Assembly: GCF_019097595.1 (NCBI RefSeq)
Contig: NC_080717.1
Coordinates: 13,572,336-13,636,335 of the forward strand
DNA: 64,000 bases
Source of the DNA: Hemibagrus wyckioides
Taxonomy: Eukaryota; Chordata; Actinopteri; Siluriformes; Bagridae
Reading direction: 5' to 3'
A program made the position numbers and the translations under genes. This document shows, piece by piece, positions 11,066-35,036 of this stretch. The notes beneath the pieces are model-generated. The model saw nothing but the letters and a program-made list of their open reading frames with translations, made no database searches and was not told the origin of the DNA. How positions within the stretch are numbered: the stretch's first letter is position 1; each line of letters begins with the position of its first letter.

Positions 11066-12665
11066 TTAAAATGCTGATCTTGTTTGTGCTCTTAATATAG
11101 TGTTTTTGCTATATTTAGAACATTATTGCCTGTTGCCACTGAGGTAATATCTCATGCAGAATTAAACCTAAGTTCAGGTTATCGATGCATGAATAGATCA
11201 TCGGCTGTGGAAGTATTACGTTTGCAAAATTTCCCAAACTGAGCTTATCGGATAGTTGTCCTTAGGTATACTGTCTTCAGTCAATAGCTTGAAATGACTT
11301 TGAAACATCTGTTTATTTATTAATTTAATTTAATTCAATTCAGTTATGAGTATAGCACCTTTAACAATGGACATTGTCTCAAAGCAGCTTTATAGAACAT
11401 AAGAAATACAGTACAAAAGCTCAAGCTCATAAATATTAGGCAAAAAGTTCAAGATTAATATTACACTTATGTTTAAAATTATTTGTATTAATCCCTAATC
11501 CCTAATGAGCAAGCCTAGGGCAACTGTGGCAAGGAAAAACTCCCTTAGATAGTAGGAGGAAGAAACCTTGAGAGGAACCAGACTCAAAAGGGAACCCATC
11601 CTCATTTGGGTGACAGAGTGTGTGAATTACCATAAACACCAGAGAGTGTGAATCATATACAGTCAGTTGAGTTGTGTAACCAGAAGCTCCTGAGTTCATT
11701 ATAGCTTCATCAACTCCTTCATGCCGAAGCCTTTAGATACTCAATGAAGGAGATACAGAATGTTATTTTGTGTATTGATTAGGACACTGTTGTCCTGAAA
11801 GTCCACATGGGGTTGGCATTTTGAATTTCCGAAATCTTCATAAAGCAGAGTCCAACTGGAGCTGGTGCATCTCGGGATGCCTCAGGATTCTTGGAGGGTT
11901 GGGCTCTTCTCACTGAACGTCTGAAATCTTCATGAAATGGAACACAACTGGAGTTGGCACAGTCTTTAGATGTCTCAGAATGGGTAGAAAAAGAGAAGCA
12001 AGTGGAGAGGAATTAGTGTAGCTGCTGTTAATAATATTAGCAAGCACTGAATGATATGTGCATTTGATCAGATGTACTTGAGCACAAGATTATGGGATAT
12101 ATTATATGTATGCCCGGCTAAAGAGATATGTCTTTAATCTACATTTAAACTGGGAGAGTGTGTCTGAGCCCCGAACACTGTCAGGAAGGCTATTCCAAAG
12201 TTTAGGAGCTAAATACGTTTAGTAGACTTTGATGCTGAACTGGAACTACCAGAAGTCTAGTGATATTAAAGAAGACTTTTTGTGATCTCAAAGAGCATGA
12301 AGAATTGTAGAACGTTAGAAGACTGGTTAGATAAGTGGGAATTAAACCATTTAGAGCCTTGTAGGTAAGTAGCAATAGTTTGTAATTGATTCCAAACTTA
12401 ACAGGTTGCCAGTGCAGGGATGATAAAATTGGGGTTATGTGATCATATTTTCTTGACCTGGCAAGGACTCTGGTGGCTGCATTCTGGACTAACCGTAGCT
12501 TGTTTATTGAAGATGCAGGACAACCACCTAGTATTACAATAATTCAGTCTGGAGGTCATGAATGCATGACTAGATTTTCTGCATCAGATATAGATACGAT
12601 GTTTCTTAGCTTGCCAATATTTCTAAGGTAGAAGAAGGCTGCTTTTGTAATATTAGACATGTTAA

Positions 12666-12920
12666 GGCTTGGTCACACTACAAGACTTTAACCGTCGGCA
12701 GATCACTTTGCTGTTCAGACTACATGACTTCACTGTATGTCTTTTTGTCCTTGTGGTGTTCACACTACGCGACGTTTCGTAAATGATCCACAAGAGGGGG
12801 TCGCACACCACACGATCTGACAACAACTCTTGTCACTCAATGCCGTCCCCAAACCACATTTTGTCACGAAAACACACGCGACAGGTGGATCCTGAAATGA
12901 CGCGAGACTTTTGGTAGAAG
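12666..12920 (+). repeat. Harbinger-like interspersed repeat, copy A
   Basis: Starts GGCTTGGTCACACTACAAGA and includes TTTAACCGTCGGCAGATCAC, 'caagagggggtcgcacacc' and 'cacacgcgacaggtggatc'. About 90% alike by eye to 61200-61455. CpG-rich relative to its surroundings. The opening sequence looks like a DNA-transposon end; no transposase and no matching right end found. Confidence 0.6.
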
Positions 12921-13212
12921 TTTGTTTAAAAATATGTAAAATATCCTACAATCAACTATTTATAAAAAAAATAAGCAATAGAACTGAAAGAAAATGTGTA
13001 AACTCTAAGAAAATCAACAGTGGCCAGAGCAAGAGATAGCAGGGATTCTTTTTTGTTTTTCTGAGAGTGCAATATTAAGAACAAGCACTTAAAATGAGTC
13101 AAACCTGGATCCTGTTCTCTGAGTAACAAAAATCGCTATAGATAGTTGTAACACCACCTCCACAACCAATCTGATGGGGCTCATGCTATAAATATATCCT
13201 GATGGGTTAGAC

Positions 13213-13389
13213 CAGGGGTAGGCAAGTTCGGTCCTAGAGAGCCGCAGTCCTGCAGAGTTCAGCTCCAACCCTAATCAAACACACCTGAACAAGCTAAACA
13301 AGGTCTTCAGGACTGCGAAGAATTTTTTCAGGGCTGGAGCTGAAATCTGCAGGACTACGGCTCTCTAGGACCGAACTTGCCTACCCCTG
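13213..13389. mobile_element. hAT MITE with perfect 8-bp TSD, nested in a LINE
   Basis: A 177-bp palindromic element: left end CAGGGGTAGGCAAGTTCGGT, right end its exact complement, arms about 40 bp. Flanked by GGTTAGAC at 13205-13212 and 13390-13397. Removing it rejoins the LINE endonuclease sequence. Confidence 0.93.
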
Positions 13390-14092
13390 GGTTAGACTCA
13401 TTCAGACCAATGTAGTCATTTGGTTTAGGCCAGGTTTCTGTAAGGCAGAGGGCATCAAGGCTATTATCCGAGATCATTTCATTTACAATAAGTGCTTTGG
13501 GTGCATGGGATCTAATGTTCAGAAGTCTAAACTGTTTTTGTTTGCTTATTTAATATTCTGATTTAATTCAAGAACTTTTAGTGAATTTATTCTACAATCT
13601 CACTATTCGAGGAACAGCTTGATGAGCTAAGTGTGCACTTGTATCAATCTGATGAGTTGAACAGTAACTATTGTAATTGTGATTTGAGTTATGACTTATC
13701 TGTCAGATGGTGCGTAGCATCCTGGAGATGTTGTGGAGAGGAGTTCTGCTCCAACTCTGACTGTAACCATTTATTTAATGTGAATAGTCTACTCTATTCC
13801 TCGTTGGTACATAGGAAGCAGTCCTTATATGATATTCCTGGTCATGGTCGATGTGCTGTGTACCGTCTCAACCAGCATCTTGAAATCCCTCTTCAGGATC
13901 TCCGTCTGCCTCAGCCTGATGGTGTTCATGTTAAGGATCGTGGGTTCCTGCACAGCGACATCGAGAACGTGAGCACCGGGAAAACAGCGAGTGCACACTT
14001 TACCTTTAGCTGTGGTTGTATGGATGTATTTGTTTTGGTATTCTGTATATAGGTTTTTTTAATAAGTTTTTGTCTATAGCTACTTTATATAT

Positions 14093-15462
14093 AGTCATGT
14101 AAAAAAGATTTGGACACCCCATTGAATATTCAGTTCTTTATTAAGAAATGTCAACATGTCAATTTCTGATCTTATTTTAATTTGTACCTGTAGATGAAAG
14201 TGATGTAATTGCATGTAAAAGGCAAAACATCACTTTATTTTCACTTATTAAACAAAAGAAATTAACAAAAATAAGTATTTCACCTGAGGAAAAAGTTAGG
14301 ACACCCTATGCCCTAATAGCTAGTGTTTCCCCCATTGGCTGAAATAACCTCAATGAGACATTTCTTTTAGCCATCTACCAGTTTCTGACATCGACTGGAA
14401 GAAAGTTTCCCCCACTCCTCAATGCAGAATTCTTTTAGCTGTGTGATGTTTGTGGGGTTTATTGCATGCACAGTCCATTTCAAATCACCCCACAGTATCT
14501 CAATAGTATTTAATTCTGGGCTTTGACTTAGCCATTCCAGAATTCTACATTTTTTACTTTTCAGCCAGTCTTTGGTGGATTTACTGTTATGTTTTGGGTC
14601 ATTGTCATGTTGCAAGGTTCCACTTTAGCTTACATTTTTTGACAGATGGTCTTACATGTTCCTCAAGCACCTTCTGATACAATGTAGAATTCATAATGGA
14701 TTTTATGATGGTGAGCTGCAGGTCCTGCTGCAGCAAAGCATCCCCAAACCATAACACTTCCACCTCCATGTTTCATAGTTGGTATGAGGGTAATTTGCTA
14801 AAATGCTGTATTTGGTTTACGCCAAACATGCTGTTATGATGTCCAAATAATTCAATTTTAGACTCATTTGTCCAAAGCACATTATTCCAGAAGTGTTGAC
14901 CTTTGTCTCTGTGTTCTTTGGGAAACGTATTGCCCTGGTTTTTTACACACCAAAGGTTTCCTTCTTGCACACCTCCCATAATAATAAAAGTTGTGTAGTC
15001 TCTTTCTGATTGTAGATTCATGCACTTTGTCATAAACTGTAGCAAAAGCTTGCTGTAGGTCCTGTGATGATATTTTTAGGATTTTTGGAGACGTCTTTAA
15101 GCATCTTGTGGTCTGCTCTTTAGGTGAATTTGATTGGATGGCCTGACCTAGCCATGTTGTCAGTTGTTTTAAATGGTGTCCACATGCAAATAATTTTCTG
15201 GACAATGGAATGGCTGATTACAAACTCTTTTGAGATCTTTTTATATCCCTTAACAGACTCATAAGCCTCTCTTTGGATCTCACCATGGTGATACCTCTCA
15301 CTTCAACAATTAAGAGCAAACCAAGCTAAATGTCTGAGGTTTAAATAAGGCAAGCCTCCTTCAAAATGCTCTGTAACAATGTTCTAATGATTTGCTCCTG
15401 ATGTGATACACCTGTAGGTAATTTTATCCATTTTAAGTACAAATAAATGTGGGGGTGTCAAC
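14093..15462 (-). mobile_element. Degenerate Tc1-like transposon
   Basis: The left end (AGTCATGTAAAAAAGATTTG..GACACCCC) is Tc1-type and a degenerate mate lies near 15455. Transposase pieces on the minus strand: about 15205-15060 (N-terminal), 15045-14780 (LWTNESKIELFG, first Asp region altered), 14615-14367 (MQHDNDPKHNSKSTKDWL, SQSPELNTIEILWGDLKW). Frameshifts separate them and the first catalytic motif reads TNES instead of SDES. Non-functional. Confidence 0.8.
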
Positions 15463-15599
15463 AGACTACTTAGAGCTTTTAAAACAAGTAAAATAATTTT
15501 CAAATCTATTTTTGGAGAAACTGGTACTTTTAATCTGCAAAACATGTTCAAACACCTATGTAGAAGTATGTAAGACACAGCTGAAGAGAGCTTTATTTC

Positions 15600-16250
15600 C
15601 TAATTATATTTCCTGTATTGTATAGGTGGTATACAGTATACAGAATGAACATCAGTGGTCTTAAAATGCTGACAGCTAACCAGTTTTCTTTAAAGAGTGA
15701 TAAATAGAGGAAGCTCTCTGTTGATTAAATATTTCTGAAAGACATGACCAGTTTTCAAGATGACGAATCAGGATCTTGTAACCCAATGTGTTTAATGCTG
15801 CACTGAGATCAAGCAAAACCAGAATCAATATTTTATGTGCCTCCTGATTAAGCCTGAGGCCATTCACAACACGGAACAATGCTGTCTGTGTACTATAGTT
15901 TGATTACTATGAAAACCTGACTGGAATTTTTCAAGTAGGTTGCTCAGCAGCAGGTTTTCATTTCATTGTTTAATTAAACTTTCAACTAACCAATATTGTG
16001 CAAAAGGTTAGATTTGAGATTGGTCTAAAATGAATGACTAATGTCAAATCCATGCAACTCTTTTTCAATAGAGGCTTGATAATAAGGCAGTCTTGAAAGT
16101 TCTCAAGTTGACAGAGAAGAGCCCACAAAATGTCAGAACAGAGGCAAGCTCAAGTCCAGTTTTTATCTACAGTATTGTTAAGTGCTCTATGGTTAATGAG
16201 GGGGAAAGATGTCATAGTTGCTGGGGTGGCTGCTCAGTTTACTTTCTGAG
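15600..16250 (-). repeat. LINE-type RT fragment and associated repeat
   Basis: The minus strand at 15860-15700 encodes ILVLLDLSAALNTLGYKILI, matching the LINE reverse-transcriptase 'LLDLSAAFDTVDH' motif with the catalytic-region D changed to N. Flanking sequence to about 16250 looks like the same repeat class as 12110-12660. No ORF of useful length remains. Confidence 0.5.
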
Positions 16251-18538
16251 CTATGCTGTATGTTAACATTTTGAAAATGAGTTGCAAATTTGGGTGGAGT
16301 GAGGACTACTTAAACCTTCTCAGTGAGATTAGTGATAAGTCACCCCAATTATCGATTATTGAACCACATGAAAAATTAGCTGTACGACAAAGCCTCAGAC
16401 TGTGTATGACAGTAAACCATTTAGAATTTTTCCTTGGCGCTTGAAATCTACAATAGCCAGCCCGTTTAAACAACCACAAGGTTGCAAGGTTGAGATGGCT
16501 AAATCTCCTGTATTAGCACCTCAAAACTTGTTATTAATTTGCCTATAGTTTAAGGAGCTGTCTGTTCTTTAGAGCAGTTTATATGTGTCGTTACCCACGT
16601 ATGCAGTGCACGGTCCGTACAAACGCTACATTAAAGCCCGCAAAATACTAAGTTGCTGTGCTTCGGATGCACTTAAAATGTGGCACTACTGCCACCATCT
16701 GGCACAATGTGCAAACAACCATGGCAATTGTTACAGGCCTTTATGCGTATATAGATGTCCCGGTAGCATAAGAAATTTTGTGAGTTTAGCTCTTTGGTAT
16801 CTTTAGGCTAGTGCTGAGTCTGCTGCAGTCTACAAACAGACACAAACGCACACACACGCACAAATTCGAGAAATCTCTCTCTTCCAGCAGATGTCAAGGC
16901 TTTGGACATCTGGATTTATTTCTCTGACAAGATACAAATGTAACATGATGTATACTTAAATACTTAAAGTTGTAACTTAAGTTTTAACTGTTCCTAAAGT
17001 ACCACCTTTTTCAGTCAAAAAAGAAAAAAATTGTATTCTCTGACCTCTGCTTTTCCTTGGCAGTCAAGCATTATTATTACAGTATTTCCTGATACTGCTG
17101 ATCTATTATGGATTAATAAAATAAAATTTGTAACTTTATTATTAACAGTGTCAGTGGTAAATTCAAACTTTGTAGCTATAAAATGTAAGCAACGGCCATC
17201 CATGCCTCTAGGGTTCTTGTGTATGTCTGCAAATTTATTTGTTCTGCTAGTGGAATTGAGAGTTATATTTGCTTTGCTCTGCAGAAGTTACTTGTGGGCA
17301 GGGAACAACATGGTCCAGCTGCCAGATGGCTCAATTATCACACACACCTGGAATATGACTAAGATTAACACCGTGATGTTTCTTTCACAAACCGTGCTAA
17401 CTTCAGAGCTGCAATTATAAAAATAGGAAACAGTATGATGAAGATTTTAGATATGTGAGCACAGTAGTTTAATATAGCTTAATAGTTTAATTTAAGAACA
17501 CATGTTCTTAAATCAAATACATTGATGTCCTTTTTCTGGTTCCGTTTGTCAGCTCATTAGCAGTTGCACATTTGGTTTTCAGTCACCTACAGAGACTGCT
17601 TACACTACTGAACAATCATCAAAGCATGCATGAAATCTAATAAACATATACAAACATTTCTATCTGTTACTTTCCTTTTGATCAGTAATGTTAACAGATG
17701 CAGTCTTATCTTAAGCCACCAGTACACTTTTTATTTTCCTATTTGGACAGATGAGATGATTTGGAGCACATATGACTGGAAAATGAACAATTTCCAACAA
17801 ACCCAACTCTCAGCAAGATGTTTGCTAAACATAGGTCTGAGTAGGTCTGAACTTACACGTAAGGACACACACACAGTGGAAGAACCTTTTTCTAGTGCAT
17901 GCAACAATGACCATATTCTCCCTGCAGGGTTTGTAATCATTTAATCGATGTAGCTCAAGTGAACAGAAGTTTAAAAGGTTTTTGCTGAAGCAAAAAAATA
18001 ATAATAAATAAATAAATAAATTTATAGTATCTCCTTTTTATTGTTTAAAAAATTACAGTGAACATATGGTAAACAGGCCAAAAATTAGATTAGCTGAGAA
18101 ACAGGCAGGGATACATTTACTGCAGAGAGCTGGCATACGTTTACCCCAAAGCTGGCTCTTAGGCAGTTTTTCTACTTTGCACAGTGTACAAGGTAAGATA
18201 ATTTCATCACATGAATGTCTTTGATTTTTCATCAGCATCACATAATTTGTAGTCCTGATTGTCAGAGCATTTCTAACTTATTGTAGACCACTTTTAGACC
18301 ACTGTACTTCAAACCAATAAACCACTCACTGCTGACTGCAATTTCACTTACTAATTTAGCACAAATTGAGTCCAGGAATAATATAGCTACCGCATGTACA
18401 CTATATGTTAGGGGAGAAATTTTATGATCTTTTTCAGACATTGAAAATTGCATTAGATGTGAGAAGACTACCTCATAACTAGTCACAGTACTAGGTCTAC
18501 AACCCAATAAAAACTGGGGGAAAAATGCATTGAAAATA

Positions 18539-18540
<2 letters not shown>
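16251..18540. other. AT-rich spacer, nothing recognised
   Basis: No ORF with a recognisable domain and no RNA gene. Short CA and CT tracts only. Confidence 0.5.
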
Positions 18541-18625
<85 letters not shown>

Positions 18626-18631
18626 TATATA
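18541..18631. repeat. (TA)n microsatellite
   Basis: About 90 bp of nearly pure TA. Reading frames through it give false Tyr-Ile repeats. Confidence 0.98.
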
Positions 18632-19334
<703 letters not shown>

Positions 19335-19804
19335 CATATTCCCAATATTTCATACAAATCTTAAAACAATTACACCGCTTATCCAGACAGAAATTCACAA
19401 AATAAATAAATGTGTGGCCATAAACAAAATCATTTTTATCGTATATGTTTATATACTGATGATTAGGCAATTTGTCATTTTACGGTCTCTGTATTCAGTT
19501 AATATATAAAGGCATATCTAATTTAAAATGAATGTCTTATAACAGAGAATGCCTATTTCCATAATAGCACAAGAAATCCTTAAATAATCTTTATAATATG
19601 ATTTGAAAATAACCTGTTGGGTCAGCCATTTGGATTTTAGGCAAAGTCTGTTAGTCCACAACATTGTTCTGCATATTCTTGCAGATATAAAAGTTATTAT
19701 ATAATTCAAACCATTTGTGCCATTTTTCAGTCTGAATGCCAATAAACCACAGGCAAATACCCCTTCTAAATGAAAATATTCCTGAACTGATCTGTTGAGT
19801 TCTT

Positions 19805-19810
19805 TTTATT
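19805..19810 (-). other. Candidate elf4 polyadenylation signal
   Basis: An AATAAA hexamer on the minus strand about 300 nt beyond the elf4 stop codon. The 3' UTR has no other convincing signal in this interval. AT-rich DNA yields this hexamer by chance, so confidence is low. Confidence 0.3.
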
Positions 19811-20112
19811 CCATAGCAGCTGTCTGTCAACACTTCAGTATGCTATTTGGCAATTTTTGAAGGAATATATTTAAAATAGCAGGTATGTCCAAGAAGACAA
19901 AATATGATAATAACTGGCAAAATAATTATTTTAAATGTCTGGTCTCTGATTACAGTTTGGTATATTGGATTGAAGCTGATGCTGCAGAGCCAGCCAGTAT
20001 GGATTTACTTAACTTTTCCTTAATATTCAAATTTAGGCACAAAATGGTCCTCAGGCGACTTTAACTGAATTATTGAAGCATAAGTCTGTGGTCTCCTGAT
20101 GTTGGCAAATGT

Positions 20113-29937
<9,825 letters not shown>

Positions 29938-30199
29938 GGTGCAGCGGTGGACAGTGGGAGGACTCAGGCTGACGGGCACTCTCCTGCCTCTCCAGAGACT
30001 CACCACATATGCACGCACACACACTGCTCTACACCACACCCTTCAACACAGGAAGAGCTTCAAGGTGGGCAGCTCACCAGGCAACACAGCTGAAGAAATT
30101 CTATCCACCTTTACAGAGGAAGGCCACAGTCTCTTTCTCTCTCGCAAAATTTTGTGGTTCAATCCAAGGCATCTACACCTTCAAAATAAAAAATGGTGA

Positions 30200-33100
30200 G
30201 AGAAGGAAAGAAGAAATCACATTATTACAAAATAACAACCATGTTATTAAAATGGACTATATCACTGTGTCATCTTCACAAGAAAAAGGCTTTGGCAGAA
30301 ATGAGGTATGAGCAAGAGGAATTGCCAACTTCCAGCTTTCCGTCCATATTCTCTTTTTCATAAAAGATTTAGATGTTTCATTAATGCTAGACAGATCTTA
30401 CATTGCATTGCTTTCCAGTAATGCATTTATCATGGTCCACCGTAAGAAAAAAAAGTCATGTTTATCCATTTCCTGATTATCAGGCAAAAACTGCGAGCGA
30501 ACATGCAGTATAATAAAGAAACCTTTTACAGCTTCCTCACCTATCTTTATTTTCAAATAGTCAGTTAGTAATTTAGTTAGTAATTTAAGTTAGCTGGTGC
30601 CTGAGTGGTTTGAGTATTTCAGAAACTGCTGATCTCATAGAATTTTTACACAATTTGTATATTTTATACAACAAGGTCTCTAGGGTTTACACAGAACAAT
30701 GAAAAAACAAACAGCATTCAGTGCATAGTTGATTTGAAATGTCAGAGGAGAATGGCCATTATGGCCAATTCAACAATTTTTTAATTTATTTTTTAGATAT
30801 AAAATAACATTTATATTTTTTTAAGTCACTGTTGTCTCCTGTAAGAGAAACATGACCACAACTTAATGGACAAGCACACATCTGCTAGTTACATTTCACT
30901 TTAAGTGTATCCACATACAATTCAATCAGCAAGATAAACAATACTTCAGACTAAGATTTATGAATTCATCTACAGTAACCATTTTATCCTGGTATGGGCT
31001 GCAGTGCATCTGGAGCCTATCCGGGGAGCACTGTATGGGATGCCAGTCAACCACGCACACATGCTCACACACACTTTCACACCTAGGTGCATTCAGTTAA
31101 CCTACCAGCATGCTTGCTTGGAGACTCTGGAGCTATAAGGTAGCAATGCTGTCAACTGCAATATCAATGCTAAAGAAGACAATGGCCTCACATTCATACA
31201 AAATGAAGGCACATACAGAATTTTCTCAGCTGCGATAAGTGTGATACAGAAGAAGATAAAGCCCTATACATTATAACAGAGTGAAATTCTTTCTTTTCAC
31301 ATTTCACATTTTGTTGTAGTCAGACAGCAGAGTCAGAAAAGATACAGCATGCCTTAAGTTAAGGATAAGGGCCTTGCACAAGAGCCCAAAAGTAAACCAG
31401 AGACTTAACCGCTGTGCCACCACTGCCCTTATAAAATTATGAGTATGAGCAAGCTCTGGCGATCAACCTTTCATCCACCCATTGAGACTGCCCTGAGTGT
31501 GAATATGCAGTCATCTATTCTTAAAGAGTTGGGTAGGCATGGTTGGGTAGGCTGCTCAATAAAATTCCAAAAAACACTAAAGCTTCTAAAGTATACTTAA
31601 CACTCAAACCATTCTGATTTTCATTCCACCAAGGGTAAAGTTTCTAGGTATTATGGAGAGTGGTAGATGACCAGTGTGTCATAAATTATTAAACTAGTGA
31701 AAGTAGGAGGAGAAGTGAGGAGGCGAGTTTGCAGGAATGGTGGAGGACAAATGGGTTCTCTGTGGGTATGTAAATGAACCCAGGGTTTTCTGGGCCATTA
31801 GAGGGACAGTGGGAGAAGAGGGTGACCTGCCTCTGATAAGTTCACAAGAAAAATAAATGAATAAAGGTTCCTGAAGTTTGGTAAAATATTATGTCTTTTT
31901 CTGAGAGGCATTACAAAAACCTTATCCTTATTGCGTGATTTTTGGACATCACCTGCCCCAAAAAAAAGGATGAGATGAGGTATAATAAGACAGGGAAACA
32001 CTAAACTATTAAGCCCCATCAGATTCACAAATATGTTTGCTTACAAATTTTCTAATGGCAGCTGTCTCTAAGTTCATGAGCCAAATGCTGCATTTACAGT
32101 AACTGCAAAAAAGAAACTGCACACACACACACAAACAGCATCAAACCCAACTGTGGCAGTAAAAGAAAACTTCTGCATTTCATCTGTGAATTTTTGGTTG
32201 TTCAGATGTTATTTAAAATAGAATTTATGTATATAGTGTTTTTACAGAACATTTAAAGAGATATTATTTATATTTTCTATTTATACAGACAATTTTGTGG
32301 AATTTTAATATTGCTGATAGGTTCAAAATTGGTTATCAGTTAATCTATGCTTGCATCAGTCCCTCTACAGCCTTGAAAAACATTTATACTCATGCAGTCT
32401 CCCCAGCTGAGGTCAGAAACTGGAACCAGTTTAGCCCTGCATCATTTAACGCAAACCACCTGCATCATTTAACACAGTTGCACTTCACACTTTCACTTCT
32501 CCTTTCTTTTTCTTCCAGTAATCAGAAGCGAAAAAACCAAGGATAGCAGTCATCAGCTACTATTACATTATTCAGAATCCAAATTTGACAACTGCATTAG
32601 AAAAGCTCACTCCGCACTCAGCAGTGTTCTGATGTGTATTTGAACCGCACTTGCACCATCTGAAGTTTACCTGTTGTCAAATGAGAGCATGATATCAGAC
32701 TTATTTCACTTAGATAATTATTTCATTACTTAATAAAATATTTCATAGACAGAGAGCCTGGTAAGTTTCCGATTTTGTACAAAGCCATGAGGTCTTGTGT
32801 GGATCATTGTGTGTCTGCAATAGCAAAAATGATTATGTGGCACCATGAACAAATGTACAAGTAATACTACCTCTCGATATCTTAACAATGAATTGGCTGA
32901 GCAAAGGGAGCAAACGGTGAGTGCCCTTTGAACCCAGGACAGCAGCCTACAAATTGCTGCAGGGAGCTGCCTTGTTTCCATCCATGAGATACAATGCAGC
33001 ACATCATTATGAGGGAGGGACAACATGCCTATTACTCAATACACAGAACTCCAGTAAGCAAACATTCTCCAGGGTGGGGCTCACATGAATAGACACAGAA

Positions 33101-33473
33101 ATTACAGAATGTCAAAGTTACCTAAATAAGCAGAGACAATTCAGCATATTTATGTATTTAAAATCATAATTGTTTCATACATCTCTTGAATGACTCTTGA
33201 ACCCTCAATTAAACAGTTAGTTTGTGCAAGTTTGTGTACAAATTTACTTCCCCCCCCAAAAAAACTTCATGACTTAACCCATTAATTTTCTCTACCAAGC
33301 TTGCTGTTGACTATAAAAGGAGCCAATTTAAAACAAATGACTAAATGACTAAACTATGAGTCACTCTGCCAGTTGAATTATTACTTTGAAAAAGAGCCCA
33401 TTCATGCATCAAGATATAGAGGCAAGCATAATAAACTATATGGATGAGGCAGAAAGAAACATGATACAATATG
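30200..33473. other. Gene-free region with small repeat fragments
   Basis: 30965-31140 is a copy of the 24205-24480 repeat family in the opposite orientation ('gcagtgcatctggagcctatc'). 31365-31430 holds 'gggccttgcacaagagccca' and 'ttaaccgctgtgccaccactgccc', another common fish dispersed repeat. No supported gene; short ORFs lack domains. Confidence 0.55.
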
Positions 33474-33475
33474 TA

Positions 33476-35034
33476 CAGCATCTCACAAAAGTGAGCCCCT
33501 CACATTTTTGTAAATATTTTATTATCTTTTCATGTGACAACACTGAAAAAATGACACTCTGCTACAAAGTAAAGTAGTGAGTGTACAGCCTGTATAACAG
33601 TGTAAATTTGCTGTCCCCTCAAAATAACTCTACACACAGCCATTAATGTCTAAACCGTTGGCAATAAAAGTGAGCACACCCCTTGTGTGCTTGTGTGTAA
33701 TTGGGCCCAATTAGCCATTTACCCTCCCTGGTGTCATATGACTTGTTAGTGTTACAAGGTCTCAGGTGTGAATGGGGAGCAAGTGAGTTAAATTTGGTGT
33801 TATCGCTCTCGCACTTTCTCATACTGGTCACTGGAAGTTCAACATGGCACCACATGGCAAAGAACTCTCTGAGGATCTGAAAAAAAGAACTGTTGCTCTA
33901 CATAAAGATGGCCTAGGCTATAAGAAGATTGCCAAAACCCTGAAACTGAGCTGCAGCACGGTGGGCAAGACCATACAGCGGTTTTACAGGACACGTTCCA
34001 CTCAGAACAGGACTCGCCATGGTCGACCAAAGAAGTTGAGCACATGTGCTCAGCATCATATTCGGAGGTTGTCTTTGGGAAATAGACGTATGAGTGCTGC
34101 CAGCATTGCTGCAGAGATTGAAGGGGTGGGGGGTCAGCCTGTCAGTGCTCAATCCATACACCACACACTACATCAAATTGGTCTGCATGGCTGTTGTCCC
34201 TCTACTAAAGATGATGCACAAGAAAGCCTGCATACAGTTTGCTGAAGACAAGCAGACTAAGGACGTGAATTACTGGAACCATGTCCTGTGGTCCGATGAG
34301 ACCAAGATAAACTTATTTGGTTCAGATGGTGTGAAGCGTGTGTGGCGGCAACCAGGTGAGGAGTACAAAGACAAGTGTGCCTTGCCTACAGTCAAGCATG
34401 GTGGTGGGAGTGTTGTGGTCTGGGCCTGCATGAGTGCTGCCGGCACTGGGGAGCTACAGTTCATTGAGGGAACCATGAATGCCAACATGTACTGTGACAT
34501 ACTGAAGCAGATCATGATCCCCTCCCTTCGGAGACTTGGCTGAAGGGCAGTAGTCCAACATGACAACGACCCAAAACACACCTCCAAGATGACCACTGCC
34601 TTGCTAAAGAAGCTGATGGGTAAATGTGATGGACTGGCCAATCATGTCTCCAGACTTAAACCCTACTGAGCATCTGTGGGGCATCCTCAAAAGGAAGGTG
34701 GGGGAGCACAAGGTCTCCAACATCCAGCAGCTCTGTAATGTCATCATGGAGGAGTGGAAGAGAACTCCAGTGGCAACCTGTGAAGCTCTGGTGAGCTCCA
34801 TGCCCAAGAGGGTTAAGGCAGTGTTGGAACTTAGGGGTGTGCTCACTTTTGTTGCCAACATTAATGGCTGTGTGTTGAGTTATTTTGAGGGGACAGCAAA
34901 TTTACACTGTTATACAGGCTGTACACTCACTACTTTACTTTGTAGCAGAGTGTCATTTCTTCAGTGTTGTCACATGAAAAGTTATAAAATATTTACAAAA
35001 ATGTGAGGGGTGTACTCACTTTTGTGAGATACTG
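33476..35034 (+). mobile_element. Tc1-like transposon with long (~200 bp) inverted repeats, copy 1
   Basis: Ends CAGCATCTCACAAAAGTGAG and, inverted, CAGTATCTCACAAAAGTGAG, flanked by TA (33474-33475, 35035-35036). The terminal repeats extend about 200 bp inward ('aatttgctgtcccctcaaaa', 'ggcaacaaaagtgagcacac' types). The 1,559-bp length fits a nearly full-length element. Second copy at 61855-62882. Confidence 0.93.
33844..34830 (+). pseudogene. Broken Tc1-like transposase (copy 1)
   Basis: Starts MAPHGKELSEDLKKRTVALH with an HTH and GRPKK hinge. A small deletion near 34195 (relative to copy 2, which reads CRPRRKPLL there) shifts the frame. The core continues with LWSDETKINLFG, then a TGA at 34541-34543 where copy 2 has Arg. 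QHDNDPKHTSK follows, another frameshift near 34610, then MSPDLNPTEHLWGILKRK. All three catalytic residues can be seen but in separate frames, so it makes no active enzyme. Confidence 0.88.
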
Positions 35035-35036
35035 TA

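Larger units (their letters stand above)
11325..13545 (-). mobile_element. L2/Rex-like LINE remnant (composite, minus)
   Basis: The 3' tail lies at 11325-11620 (ATTCAATTCAGTTATG.. / CAAAGCAGCTTTAT). About 12110-12660 is a long interspersed block ('aggctattccaaagtttagg'). About 13540-13395 on the minus strand encodes an endonuclease-domain piece, LNIRSHAPKALIVNEMISDN then SLDALCLTETW, continuing at about 13212-12995 (NPSGYIYSMSPIRLVVEVVL) beyond a nested MITE. The element is inactive and broken by insertions at 12666 and 13213. It stands tail to tail with the LINE at 10080-11065. Confidence 0.55.

Noticed and set aside
13633..14052. 139-codon ORF with many cysteines
   Set aside because: No recognisable domain, and it lies among LINE-related repeats; its composition gives no support for a gene.
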